Shown here one piece after another: positions 16,644-24,220 of a stretch of DNA of 35,986 bases; positions within the stretch are counted from its first letter, which is position 1; each line of letters opens with the position of its first letter. Origin of the DNA: Candidatus Merdivivens pullicola (GTDB taxonomy: Bacteria > Bacteroidota > Bacteroidia > Bacteroidales > UBA932); contig JADIMA010000032.1 in assembly GCA_017694945.1 (NCBI GenBank), forward strand, positions 1 to 35,986, read 5' to 3'. The notes under the pieces are model-generated. The model was not told the origin of the DNA. It ran no database searches and saw only the letters and a list, made by a program, of their open reading frames with translations. The translations under genes were made by a program, and so were the position numbers.

Positions 16644-19600
16644 ATGAGATTCAGAGAGTACAAAGGGCTTGACCCGGTGGCGATAAATAAGGAAGTTCTT
16701 GAGAAGTGGAACAGGGAAAAGTGTTTCGAGGAGTCGATGGAAGAGCGTAAGAATGCTCCGCGTTTCATCTTTTTCGAGGGGCCGCCTTCGGCAAACGGCA
16801 TGCCCGGGATACATCATGTGATGGCGCGTTCCATAAAGGACGCTGTCTGCCGCTACAAGACGCAAAGCGGTTTCCGCGTGGAAAGGAGGGCCGGCTGGGA
16901 TACTCACGGCCTGCCTGTCGAGTTGGGCGTAGAGAAGAAACTCGGCATTACGAAGGAAGACATAGGGAGCAGGATATCCGTCGAGGAATACAATGACACC
17001 TGCCGCAAGGAGGTGATGAAATATACCAGGGAGTGGGTTTCGCTTACGCAGAAGATAGGGTACTGGGTGGATATGGAACATCCGTACATCACATATGACA
17101 ACCGCTATATTGAGACTCTCTGGTATCTGCTTAAGAAGATATATGAAAAAGGCCTTCTGTATAAAGGCTATTCGATACAGCCGTATTCTCCGGCGGCCGG
17201 TACGGGACTGAGTACGCATGAACTCAACCAGCCGGGTTGTTACAGGGATGTGAAAGACACCACCGCCGTAGTGCAGTTTGAGGTGATAAAAAACGAAAAG
17301 TCGCAGAAACTCTACGAGTGCGAGACTCTTCCGGTGTATTTCATAGCATGGACGACTACTCCGTGGACGCTCCCTTCCAATACGGCATTGTGCGTGGGGC
17401 CCGACATAGATTATGTAAGGGTCAAGTCTTTCAATCCTTACAGCGGCGAACCTGCCATATATGTAGTCGCGAAGGCTTTGGTTCCCGGACATTTCAACCC
17501 GAAAGCCGAAGGACTTCCTCTTGAAAGTTACAAGCCGGGCGACAAAGTCATTCCTTACAAGGTTCTTGAAGGGGAATTCAAAGGAGCAGAACTGGCGGGG
17601 ATATCGTACAAGCAATTGATTCCGTGGGTGAATCCGGGAAACGGCGCATTCAGGGTGATATGCGGCGACTATGTAACCACGGACGAGGGCACTACGGGTA
17701 TTGTACACATCGCTCCTACTTTCGGCGCCGATGACGACAGGGTGGCCAAGGCCAACGGCATTCCTCCAATGTTGATGATAGATGCAAACGGACAGAGGCA
17801 GGCCATGGTTGACCGGAAAGGGCGTTTTTACCCTGTAGAAGACCTTTCTCCTGAATTTGTCGCTTCGAATGTCGATTCGTCATACAGGGAGTTTGCGGGA
17901 CGCTATGTGAAAAACGCATATGACGCTTCGCTCCCGGCAGACGCGCCTACGCTTGATGTGGATCTGTGCGTGATGCTGAAGCAGCAGGGCAAGGCTTTCA
18001 AGATAGAAAAACATGTACACAGTTATCCTCATTGCTGGCGTACAGACAAACCGGTTCTTTATTATCCTCTCGATTCATGGTTCATCAGGACTACGGCCGT
18101 GCGTGACAAGATGATAGAACTGAACAATACCATTACGTGGAAGCCCGAGGCTACAGGTTCGGGGCGTTTCGGGAAGTGGCTGGAAAACATCCAGGACTGG
18201 AATCTTTCCAGAAGCCGTTATTGGGGTACTCCTCTGCCTGTATGGCGCACCGAGGATGGCAAGGAAGAAAAATGCATAGGCTCCGTGAAGGAATTGTATG
18301 ATGAAATAGAAAAGGCTGTCGAAGCCGGTTTCATGCCGTTCAATCCATTGAAGGAAAAAGGTTTCATCCCCGGGGACATGTCCGTGGACAATTACAACAG
18401 GATAGATCTCCACAGGCCTTATGTTGACAATATTTTCCTGGTTTCCGCTTCAGGAAAGAAAATGTTCCGCGAGAGCGATCTGATAGACGTGTGGTTCGAT
18501 TCGGGGGCCATGCCTTATGCTCAGGAAGGGCTCAGGAATCTCGGAAAAGATTCGTTCGGCTGTACGGCCGATTTCATAGCCGAAGGCGTTGACCAGACAA
18601 GGGGGTGGTTCTATACGCTGCATGCCATACATACGATGGTGAGCGGCACGCCTGCTTTCAAGTGCGTGATTTCAAACGGCCTTGTGCTTGACAAGGAAGG
18701 AAACAAGATGAGCAAGAGGCTGGGCAATGCCGTAGATCCGTTCGCAGTGTTGGACAAGTATGGCGCCGACGCCCTCAGATGGTACATGCTTACCAACTCT
18801 CAGCCATGGGACAATCTGAAGTTCGACGAGGCTGGTGTTGACGAGGTGAGGAGGAAGTTCTTCGGGACTCTGTACAATACGTACTCTTTCTTCGCGCTGT
18901 ATGCGAATGTTGACGGTTTTGACCCTTCTTCCGAAGAGATCCCGGTTTCCCGCAGGCCTGAAATCGACAGATGGATTGTGTCTCTGATGAATACCCTCAT
19001 CAAGGATGTTGAAGCCTCGTATGAGGATTACGATATAACGACGGCCGGCAGGCTGATTCAGGATTTTGTGTGCGACCATCTGAGCAACTGGTATGTGCGC
19101 CTTAACAGGAAACGTTTCTGGGGCGGGGCGATGGATGACGACAAACTCGCCGCTTACCAGACTTTATATACGGTTCTTACGAATGTGGCGGTGCTTGCCG
19201 CCCCGATAGCGCCGTTCTTCATGGAAAGGCTGTATCTTGATCTGAATCCTCAGGCTAAGTCGGTACATTTCACCCTTATGCCAAAAGCGGACATATCGGT
19301 GATAGACAGGGAACTGGAGGAAAGGATGGCTTTAGCGCAGAGGGCTTCTTCGATGATTCTGGCCCTGAGGCGCAAGGTCAATATAAAGGTGCGCCAGCCG
19401 TTGGCAAAGATAGTAGTGCCGGTAATAGACCAGAAACTTCAGGAACGCTTTGAGAAGGTGAAGTCCATAGTGCTTGGCGAAGTGAATGTAAAGGATGTGG
19501 AATTCATAACCGATACAACGGGCTTGATTACCAAGAAAATAAAGCCTAATTTCAAGACTCTGGGCAAGAAATACGGCAAGCAGATGAAAGAGATTGCCGC

Positions 19601-20084
19601 CTTCATGGCCGGAATATCACAGCAGGAAATATCCGCAATTGAAGTTTGCGGGCTTTCGGCCCAGTCGTATATGCTTGCCTTGCCGTCGGGCAGCGTGGCT
19701 CTGGAACCGGGGGACTATGAAGTGTCTTCCGAGGATATGCCGGGGTGGCTCGTGGCTTCCGAAGGGGCGCTCACAATAGCCCTTGATATAACCATTACCG
19801 ACGCTTTGCGCCGTGAAGGAACTGCAAGGGAACTTATAAACAGGATTCAGAATCTCAGAAAGGACAGCGGCTTTGAGGTTACGGACAAAATCAACGTGCT
19901 GATAGACGGCGGCGGATTTTCACAGGAAATCGCCGATTCGCTTGCTTCTTTCTCGGATTATATATGCGCACAGACGCTTGCCCTGTCCATTTCCATGTCG
20001 GACAGCATGGAGGATGCTTCCGAAGTGGAATGGGGCGAGGGTGCAATAAGGATTAAAGTTAAAAGGTCAAATACTAACAATTAA
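16644..20084 (+). CDS. ileS: Isoleucyl-tRNA synthetase, type 2 (IleRS2-like)
   Basis: This class I synthetase charges tRNA-Ile. The 1146-residue protein has the Rossmann fold beginning at FIFFEGPPSANGMPG, the editing (CP1) domain with AWTTTPWTLPSNTA, the WFDSGAMPY block, KMSKR at 688-692 and a long C-terminal anticodon-binding part. The length, and the absence of a C-terminal zinc-ribbon Cys set, fit the eukaryotic-like type 2 clade. The HIGH signature is replaced by G55-I56-H57-H58, the swapped GXHH form (see findings). It heads an operon with a DksA-like gene (11 bp gap) and lspA (5 bp gap). Confidence 0.96.
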   Translation: MRFREYKGLDPVAINKEVLEKWNREKCFEESMEERKNAPRFIFFEGPPSANGMPGIHHVMARSIKDAVCRYKTQSGFRVERRAGWDTHGLPVELGVEKKLGITKEDIGSRISVEEYNDTCRKEVMKYTREWVSLTQKIGYWVDMEHPYITYDNRYIETLWYLLKKIYEKGLLYKGYSIQPYSPAAGTGLSTHELNQPGCYRDVKDTTAVVQFEVIKNEKSQKLYECETLPVYFIAWTTTPWTLPSNTALCVGPDIDYVRVKSFNPYSGEPAIYVVAKALVPGHFNPKAEGLPLESYKPGDKVIPYKVLEGEFKGAELAGISYKQLIPWVNPGNGAFRVICGDYVTTDEGTTGIVHIAPTFGADDDRVAKANGIPPMLMIDANGQRQAMVDRKGRFYPVEDLSPEFVASNVDSSYREFAGRYVKNAYDASLPADAPTLDVDLCVMLKQQGKAFKIEKHVHSYPHCWRTDKPVLYYPLDSWFIRTTAVRDKMIELNNTITWKPEATGSGRFGKWLENIQDWNLSRSRYWGTPLPVWRTEDGKEEKCIGSVKELYDEIEKAVEAGFMPFNPLKEKGFIPGDMSVDNYNRIDLHRPYVDNIFLVSASGKKMFRESDLIDVWFDSGAMPYAQEGLRNLGKDSFGCTADFIAEGVDQTRGWFYTLHAIHTMVSGTPAFKCVISNGLVLDKEGNKMSKRLGNAVDPFAVLDKYGADALRWYMLTNSQPWDNLKFDEAGVDEVRRKFFGTLYNTYSFFALYANVDGFDPSSEEIPVSRRPEIDRWIVSLMNTLIKDVEASYEDYDITTAGRLIQDFVCDHLSNWYVRLNRKRFWGGAMDDDKLAAYQTLYTVLTNVAVLAAPIAPFFMERLYLDLNPQAKSVHFTLMPKADISVIDRELEERMALAQRASSMILALRRKVNIKVRQPLAKIVVPVIDQKLQERFEKVKSIVLGEVNVKDVEFITDTTGLITKKIKPNFKTLGKKYGKQMKEIAAFMAGISQQEISAIEVCGLSAQSYMLALPSGSVALEPGDYEVSSEDMPGWLVASEGALTIALDITITDALRREGTARELINRIQNLRKDSGFEVTDKINVLIDGGGFSQEIADSLASFSDYICAQTLALSISMSDSMEDASEVEWGEGAIRIKVKRSNTNN

Positions 20085-20095
20085 AAATTTTTACT

Positions 20096-20503
20096 ATGGC
20101 AACTAACGAGACTAATGGGAACGCTCCTGCTCCTGAAAAGGTGAGGTACAGCGATGAAGAACTCCAGGAGTTCAAAGAAATTATCCTCGATATGCTCAAG
20201 AGTGCTCGTGAGGATTATGAGTCTCTCAGGGCTTCGGTAACTAACAGCAACGGTATAGAGGACACTTCTCCTACGTTCAAGATTATGGAAGAAGGCGCTT
20301 CTTCGCTTACGAAAGAGGAAGGAAGCCGTCTTGCGCAAAGGCAATATAAGTTCATACAGAGTCTTGAGGCGGCTCTTGTAAGGATTGAGAACAAGACATA
20401 CGGAATTTGCCGTGAAACAGGCAAACTCATTCCTAAGGAACGTCTGAGGCTCGTTCCTCATGCTACGCTTTGTGTCGAGGCTAAAGAAAAAATGAACAAA
20501 TAG
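20096..20503 (+). CDS. TraR/DksA-like protein with degenerate zinc finger
   Basis: This 135-residue protein has an N-terminal coiled coil (about 20-95) and the DksA-type C-terminal fold (KTYGICRETGKLIPKERLRLVPHATLCVEAKEK). In DksA the finger is C-x2-C-x17-C-x2-C; here only C105 and C126 remain, with T108 and A129 in the other two positions, so zinc binding is doubtful. DksA-type proteins insert a coiled coil into the RNA polymerase secondary channel and act with ppGpp. An acidic pair at the coiled-coil tip is not clearly placed. The gene lies between ileS and lspA, an arrangement I recall from other Bacteroidota. It likely acts on polymerase or ribosome regulation, but this is inference. Confidence 0.8.
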   Translation: MATNETNGNAPAPEKVRYSDEELQEFKEIILDMLKSAREDYESLRASVTNSNGIEDTSPTFKIMEEGASSLTKEEGSRLAQRQYKFIQSLEAALVRIENKTYGICRETGKLIPKERLRLVPHATLCVEAKEKMNK

Positions 20504-20508
20504 CGCAG

Positions 20509-21114
20509 ATGGGGGCAAAGAGTGTGTCGCGCGGAACGTGGATTACAATCCTTGTCCTGTCGCTGCTGGTCATTGACCAGGTAATAAAAGTACTGGTCAA
20601 GACGAACATGTCCATCGGGGAGAGCATAGATGTTTTCGGCAACTGGTTTAAAATCTGTTATGTCGAGAACGAGGGCATGGCTTTCGGCATGAAATTCGGC
20701 GGCGCCGTGGGAAAATACTTCCTTACTACTTTCCGGTTAGTGATAGCCGGAGCGCTGATCTGGTGGATTTCGCGGCTTGTGAAATCGGACAGGAATCCGT
20801 CCGAGGGACATCGGCCTGTACCCGTTGGTGTGCTTGTCGGCTTGTCAATGATACTTGCCGGAGCCATAGGCAATATCATCGACTGCCTGTTTTATGGCGT
20901 GATCTGGGGCGAGGCTCCGTTCATGCTCGGCAGGGTCGTCGATATGTTTTACTTCCCTATCATTGATACGACTTTTCCGGAATGGATGCCGGCGATCGGA
21001 GGAAGGCCGTTCAAGTTTTTTACGGCAATATTCAATTTCGCCGACAGTTGTGTAACGTGCGGCGCGTTGTATCTGATATTTTTCCAATACAGTTATTTCG
21101 CCGGAAGAAAATAG
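20509..21114 (+). CDS. lspA: Lipoprotein signal peptidase (signal peptidase II)
   Basis: This 201-residue inner-membrane aspartyl protease removes the signal peptide from prolipoproteins after lipidation. It has four hydrophobic helices (about 10-30, 68-88, 104-123, 175-197), the VIDQVIKVLVK start, the NEGMAFGM block, and two catalytic-aspartate motifs: GNIIDCLFYG (D125) and FNFADSC (D179). It is longer than the E. coli protein because of an extra segment between the catalytic motifs (about 130-170), as is common in Bacteroidota. It is the last gene of the ileS operon and is followed by a bidirectional terminator. Confidence 0.95.
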   Translation: MGAKSVSRGTWITILVLSLLVIDQVIKVLVKTNMSIGESIDVFGNWFKICYVENEGMAFGMKFGGAVGKYFLTTFRLVIAGALIWWISRLVKSDRNPSEGHRPVPVGVLVGLSMILAGAIGNIIDCLFYGVIWGEAPFMLGRVVDMFYFPIIDTTFPEWMPAIGGRPFKFFTAIFNFADSCVTCGALYLIFFQYSYFAGRK

Positions 21115-21133
21115 ATAGTGTTGGTGAGGCTTG

Positions 21134-21170
21134 AAAAAAAGGGGCCGTGTCGTTGTGACATGCCCCTTTT
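21134..21170. terminator. Bidirectional terminator between lspA and the beta-barrel gene
   Basis: GGGGC-CGTGTC pairs with GACATG-CCCC. The stem is flanked by seven A on the left and TTTT on the right, so it can end transcripts from both convergent genes. Confidence 0.85.
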
Positions 21171-21193
21171 GTCTTTTGTGTGGTCGGGGATTT

Positions 21194-21856
21194 TTAAAAA
21201 TAGTATCTGAAACCTATCAAGGCTCCCATGTTTATGTCGAAGTTGACATCGTTGGTCGTATTCGTCGTGGTGATGTTGTTGCCTTTGTTCCTGTGTGATT
21301 CAAGGGCGTAGGTGAGGTCTCCGGCACTGAGTGTTATTCCGAAATGTTCGCTTGGGAGGAATTCAAAGGCGAATACCGAAAGGCTCATTGAAAATGCGGT
21401 TATCCCATAGTTCTTTCTTGTGACATCTTTGGATTCCTGTGTCTTGCTCACTCCGAATCCGAGGCTCAGGTCAAAGCCCGGCGTGTAGTAAAACCTGTCG
21501 GCAAGTCTGAGGTGGTAACTGATTCCCGGCGTGATTGTGAAAAGATGGTTGAAGTTGTACAGGTTGTCGCCGTCGAACGTGGTCCCGTTGTTCGTCCGTG
21601 CAAGGTCGTAACCCAGTTTTCCGCTTACTTCCCAGCCATCGGCAAAGAAATATCCGAACTGCGGCGCAAGGTAGAGTGAAAATGTCCTCGGGCTTTTGGT
21701 CGTTACTTCATTGTTCCCTGAATTAGTCACGCTTACGCTGCTCCCTCCGTTTATCCCGATGTTGCCGGAAATGTACATGCTCCCTTTTTCTGTTTGTGCG
21801 TATCCGGCACTTGCTGCAAGGGCCAGTACGAAGATGGTCAATAATGCCTTTTTCAT
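21194..21856 (-). CDS. Outer-membrane beta-barrel protein (porin-family)
   Basis: The 220-residue product has a clear signal peptide (MKKALLTIFVLALAASAGYAQ). It then shows alternating amphipathic strands with aromatic girdles (APQFGYFFADGWEVSGKLGYDL, ITPGISYHLRLADRFYYTPGFDLSLGFGV) and ends in the outer-membrane C-terminal aromatic residue (GFRYYF). This fits a small 8-stranded barrel of the OmpA-like/OMP_b-brl type, with no peptidoglycan-binding domain. The function is not readable from the sequence. It is a single minus-strand gene convergent with lspA, with a TATTTTTG box 29 bp upstream of its start. Confidence 0.85.
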   Translation of the reverse strand: MKKALLTIFVLALAASAGYAQTEKGSMYISGNIGINGGSSVSVTNSGNNEVTTKSPRTFSLYLAPQFGYFFADGWEVSGKLGYDLARTNNGTTFDGDNLYNFNHLFTITPGISYHLRLADRFYYTPGFDLSLGFGVSKTQESKDVTRKNYGITAFSMSLSVFAFEFLPSEHFGITLSAGDLTYALESHRNKGNNITTTNTTNDVNFDINMGALIGFRYYF

Positions 21857-21884
21857 GTTTTTTTATGTAAATGTATAATTGATA

Positions 21885-21892
21885 CAAAAATA
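21885..21892 (-). promoter_or_regulatory. -7 box for the beta-barrel gene
   Basis: TATTTTTG on the minus strand, 29 bp upstream of the start, matches the -7 consensus. No clear -33 TTTG is visible. Confidence 0.5.
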
Positions 21893-21918
21893 GTGTTTTG
21901 TATGTATTTTTAATATGG

Positions 21919-21972
21919 TTGTCTGCAAAATTACCCCCTTGTATGGGGGAAAGTGCCAAGGATTTGCCGGAA
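21919..21972 (-). repeat. Dispersed repeat module C, reverse orientation
   Basis: The reverse complement (GCAAATCC, GGCACTTTCCCCCAT, GGGGGTAATTTTGC) resembles 6184-6232. It contains a small perfect hairpin (CCCCC 21934-21938, GGGGG 21945-21949). Confidence 0.5.
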
Positions 21973-22059
21973 TCACGGGCGCTTTCCCGGTAAAATGCCT
22001 TCCGGCAGTATGCTCCGGGCGCGGCGGCCTGCATCGTGTAACGGCATGAGGCACATCCC

Positions 22060-22257
22060 GGGCCACGCCCCGACTTAACTTTTGTTTATACAACATAGTG
22101 TAAATCAAGGATAAACAATATGTACTCCGAAAAATAAGTGCGGATTTCAAGGGCTTCCAGACCCCTCGGAATCCACATTTATAAAATATTATTACAATAG
22201 CAATTAACTATATATCAATATATTGCGGCATCTTTGAATTAAGTCGGGGCGTGGCCC
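22060..22257. repeat. MITE-like element, copy 2
   Basis: A perfect 19 bp terminal inverted repeat (GGGCCACGCCCCGACTTAA at 22060-22078 and its complement at 22239-22257) flanks an interior about 90% identical to copy 1 at 1-206, in the same orientation. The identity continues past the right terminus (GAAGGCGTACCC, compare 207-218), so the mobile or duplicated unit may be larger than the inverted-repeat element. There is no ORF. The rest of the gap from 21857 to 22389 holds only module C, fragments after the element (22258-22310) and the tRNA promoter. Confidence 0.8.
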
Positions 22258-22346
22258 AAAGAAGGCGTACCCGGTTATCTTCAAGGGTGTTTTTGCGGAT
22301 AATCGTATTGTTTTTTTAAGAAAAATGCCAAACATCCTTTTAATTT

Positions 22347-22377
22347 TTTGCGTATTTACATAAAATGATTACCTTTG
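22347..22377 (+). promoter_or_regulatory. Promoter of tRNA-Ser(UGA)
   Basis: TTTG (22347-22350), a 19 nt spacer and TACCTTTG (22370-22377) match the Bacteroidota consensus, 12 bp upstream of the mature tRNA. Confidence 0.75.
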
Positions 22378-22389
22378 CAGTCCATTTCG

Positions 22390-22474
22390 GGAGAGGTGGT
22401 AGAGTGGTCGATTACGGCAGTCTTGAAAACTGTTGAGCTGAAAGGCTCCGGGGGTTCGAATCCCTCCCTCTCCG
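22390..22474 (+). tRNA. tRNA-Ser (anticodon UGA)
   Basis: This is an 85-nt type II tRNA. The acceptor stem is GGAGAGG/CCTCTCC, and the anticodon loop CTTGAAA has TGA at 22424-22426. A long variable arm follows, then the T loop GGTTCGAATCC and discriminator G. CCA is not encoded (GCAACGG follows). It is immediately followed by a terminator identical to that of the next tRNA. Confidence 0.97.
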
Positions 22475-22486
22475 CAACGGTGAACG

Positions 22487-22517
22487 GCTGCATTCCTGAG
22501 GAATGCGGCTTTTTTTT
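22487..22517 (+). terminator. Terminator after tRNA-Ser(UGA)
   Basis: GCTGCATTCC-TGA-GGAATGCGGC forms a 10 bp stem (with G-T pairing) and is followed by eight T. The 44 bp from 22474 to 22517 are repeated exactly at 22821-22864. Confidence 0.92.
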
Positions 22518-22560
22518 GTGCATCCGCCGGCAATTATACTCCCTTTGTTTTCCCCGCCGC

Positions 22561-22658
22561 AAGTGTGCTTACACGGGGGATGTGAGTGCGCCAATCGGCC
22601 TTGTAGTGCGTTCTGGAGGGGGTAAGCGTGCCTACATGGGGGAGGTGGGCACGCCGAT
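22561..22658 (+). repeat. Imperfect direct repeat between the tRNA genes
   Basis: Two related units, about 22561-22595 (GTGTGCTTACACGGGGGATG...) and about 22623-22658 (GCGTGCCTACATGGGGGAGG...), end in GTGCGCCAAT and GCACGCCGAT. They are non-coding and the function is unknown. The rest of 22475-22734 holds a terminator and the next tRNA promoter. Confidence 0.5.
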
Positions 22659-22702
22659 ATTAAAAAAATGTATTTTCCATATTAATATAATGGAATAAAT
22701 AG

Positions 22703-22710
22703 TATATTTG
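22703..22710 (+). promoter_or_regulatory. -7 box for tRNA-Ser(CGA)
   Basis: TATATTTG, 24 bp before the mature tRNA, matches the -7 consensus. No TTTG is at the usual -33 distance. Confidence 0.55.
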
Positions 22711-22734
22711 CGGCCTGAAAGCAAGAACGCTTTT

Positions 22735-22821
22735 GGAGAGATGCCGGAGTGGTCGATCGGGCCGCACTCGAAATGCGGTGAACGGGTAACTGTTCCCAGG
22801 GTTCGAATCCCTGTCTCTCCG
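22735..22821 (+). tRNA. tRNA-Ser (anticodon CGA)
   Basis: This is an 87-nt type II tRNA. The acceptor stem is GGAGAGA/TCTCTCC, and the anticodon stem CCGCA/TGCGG encloses loop CTCGAAA with CGA at 22769-22771. A long variable arm follows, then the T loop GGTTCGAATCC and discriminator G. CCA is not encoded. Confidence 0.97.
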
Positions 22822-22833
22822 CAACGGTGAACG

Positions 22834-22864
22834 GCTGCATTCCTGAGGAATGCGGCTTTTTTTT
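22834..22864 (+). terminator. Terminator after tRNA-Ser(CGA)
   Basis: The hairpin and T tract are the same as at 22487-22517, part of a 44 bp exact duplication that begins at the tRNA discriminator base. Confidence 0.92.
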
Positions 22865-22986
22865 CGTACATGCGCCCGACAAGCTCGCTTGCAAGGGCGG
22901 TCTGCCCCGCAAGGGGCCGGCGGCTGCCCTACGCACATCTGCCTGAAAAAATCGGTTTTCACCAAGTCGGGATGTCCTAAAATCAT

Positions 22987-22994
22987 TACATTTG
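22987..22994 (+). promoter_or_regulatory. -7 box for the MscS-family gene
   Basis: TACATTTG lies 25 bp before the start codon and matches the -7 consensus. The -33 element is not obvious. Confidence 0.5.
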
Positions 22995-23019
22995 CACAAA
23001 TGTTTTAACAGAAGCAAAC

Positions 23020-24162
23020 ATGGAAGGCCTGTCGGAGATTTCGGGAATGAGCAGCCAGATGCGCGTAATCATTTCTTGTGCTATAATAGTCGCTGCGTAC
23101 CTTGTGGATTTTCTTTGCTGCAAGTTGCTCGTTCCGCTAATGCGGAAAGTGGCTGAGAGGACAAGTTTCAACTGGGACAATTATCTTACCCGGGGCAATG
23201 TCCTGCACAATGTTTTCCATCTGATTCCTCCGATAACGTTTCAGGTGGCGTTGCCGTTGCTGTATCCAGGACAGACCCAGTGGACGGAGTTGCTGTCAAA
23301 AGGGCTGAGCATATATATCATAGTCATTGCCTGCCGTCTGGTGTGTGGTTTCATTACTTCGCTTTATGATATTTCCACGGAATCGGAAGCGTTGAGAAAC
23401 AAGCCGATGAAGGGCGTATATCAGATGCTGAAGGTGATAGTCGTCGGCATCGGCGTCATCCTTACTATAGGCGTGCTGATAGAGAAGGATTTTACTACTC
23501 TGATTGCCGGGCTTGGTGCTTCCGCCGCCGTACTCATGCTGGTTTTCAAGGATACGATATTGGGCCTGGTCGCCGGCGTGCAGTTGTCGGCGCACGATAT
23601 GTTGAGGCCGGGCGACTGGATAATGCTTGAAAAATTCGGTATCGACGGCGTGGTCGAGGAGGTTACTCTTAATACTGTCAAGGTTCGTAACTGGGACAAG
23701 ACCATTACGACAATCCCTCCTTATGTGCTTGTGAGCGATTCCTTCAAAAACTGGCGCGGAATGCGTGAGAGTGATGGCCGCAGGGTCGCCCGTTCATTGC
23801 GTATAGACATGAATTCCATAAGGTTCTGCACCCCGGAGGAAATACAGCGTTTTTCAGGCATGGAATGGGCTGAAGGACTGGACATTGACCGCGAAACAGT
23901 GAACCTGAAACTTTTCAGGGTTTCTGTGGAGCACTATTTGCGCGGTCTTGCCAGTGTGAACAGAGGTATGATGTTGATGGTGAGGCAACTGGAACCTACT
24001 TCGGAAGGGCTTCCGCTGCAACTTTATTTCTTTACGGTCGAAAAGGACTGGATTCCCCACGAAAACATCGCTTCAGATGTCATTGAGCATGTCATTGCCT
24101 CGATGCCGTCCTTCGGCCTAAGGGTGTTCCAACGCCCTTCGGGGATGGATGTGAGGGGATAA
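23020..24162 (+). CDS. MscS-family mechanosensitive channel (YbdG-like)
   Basis: This 380-residue inner-membrane channel protein releases solutes on hypo-osmotic shock. It has about five hydrophobic helices (near 13-35, 60-80, 92-112, 130-152, 160-188). The last is the glycine/alanine-rich pore helix (TTLIAGLGASAAVLMLVFKDTILGLVAGVQL), followed by the beta domain (LRPGDWIMLEKFGIDGVVEEVTLNTVKVRNWDKTITTIPPYVLV). The N-terminus (SFNWDNYLTRGNVLHNVFHLIPP) and overall length fit the YbdG subgroup rather than short MscS. It is probably monocistronic and convergent with the accessory operon to its right; no hairpin terminator is visible in the 58 bp between them. Confidence 0.92.
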   Translation: MEGLSEISGMSSQMRVIISCAIIVAAYLVDFLCCKLLVPLMRKVAERTSFNWDNYLTRGNVLHNVFHLIPPITFQVALPLLYPGQTQWTELLSKGLSIYIIVIACRLVCGFITSLYDISTESEALRNKPMKGVYQMLKVIVVGIGVILTIGVLIEKDFTTLIAGLGASAAVLMLVFKDTILGLVAGVQLSAHDMLRPGDWIMLEKFGIDGVVEEVTLNTVKVRNWDKTITTIPPYVLVSDSFKNWRGMRESDGRRVARSLRIDMNSIRFCTPEEIQRFSGMEWAEGLDIDRETVNLKLFRVSVEHYLRGLASVNRGMMLMVRQLEPTSEGLPLQLYFFTVEKDWIPHENIASDVIEHVIASMPSFGLRVFQRPSGMDVRG

Positions 24163-24220
24163 CATTCTATAAAAGCCGCGGTATAAAATAGCCTTGATAC
24201 TAAAGCGTTTTACAATCATA

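Noticed and set aside
16596-17708. A 370-residue minus-strand ORF opposite the 5' part of ileS
   Set aside because: It shadows the ileS frame, has no recognisable domains, and would cover the ileS promoter.
22870-22935. GC-rich small hairpins such as GCCCCGCAAGGGGC between tRNA-Ser(CGA) and the channel gene
   Set aside because: They are short and without a T tract or known motif; they may be structure in a spacer, but no feature can be supported.
22356-22986. Minus-strand ORFs across the tRNA-Ser genes with peptides such as [27 protein letters not shown]
   Set aside because: These are the well-known false proteins read antisense through tRNA-Ser genes; the tRNAs explain the sequence fully.
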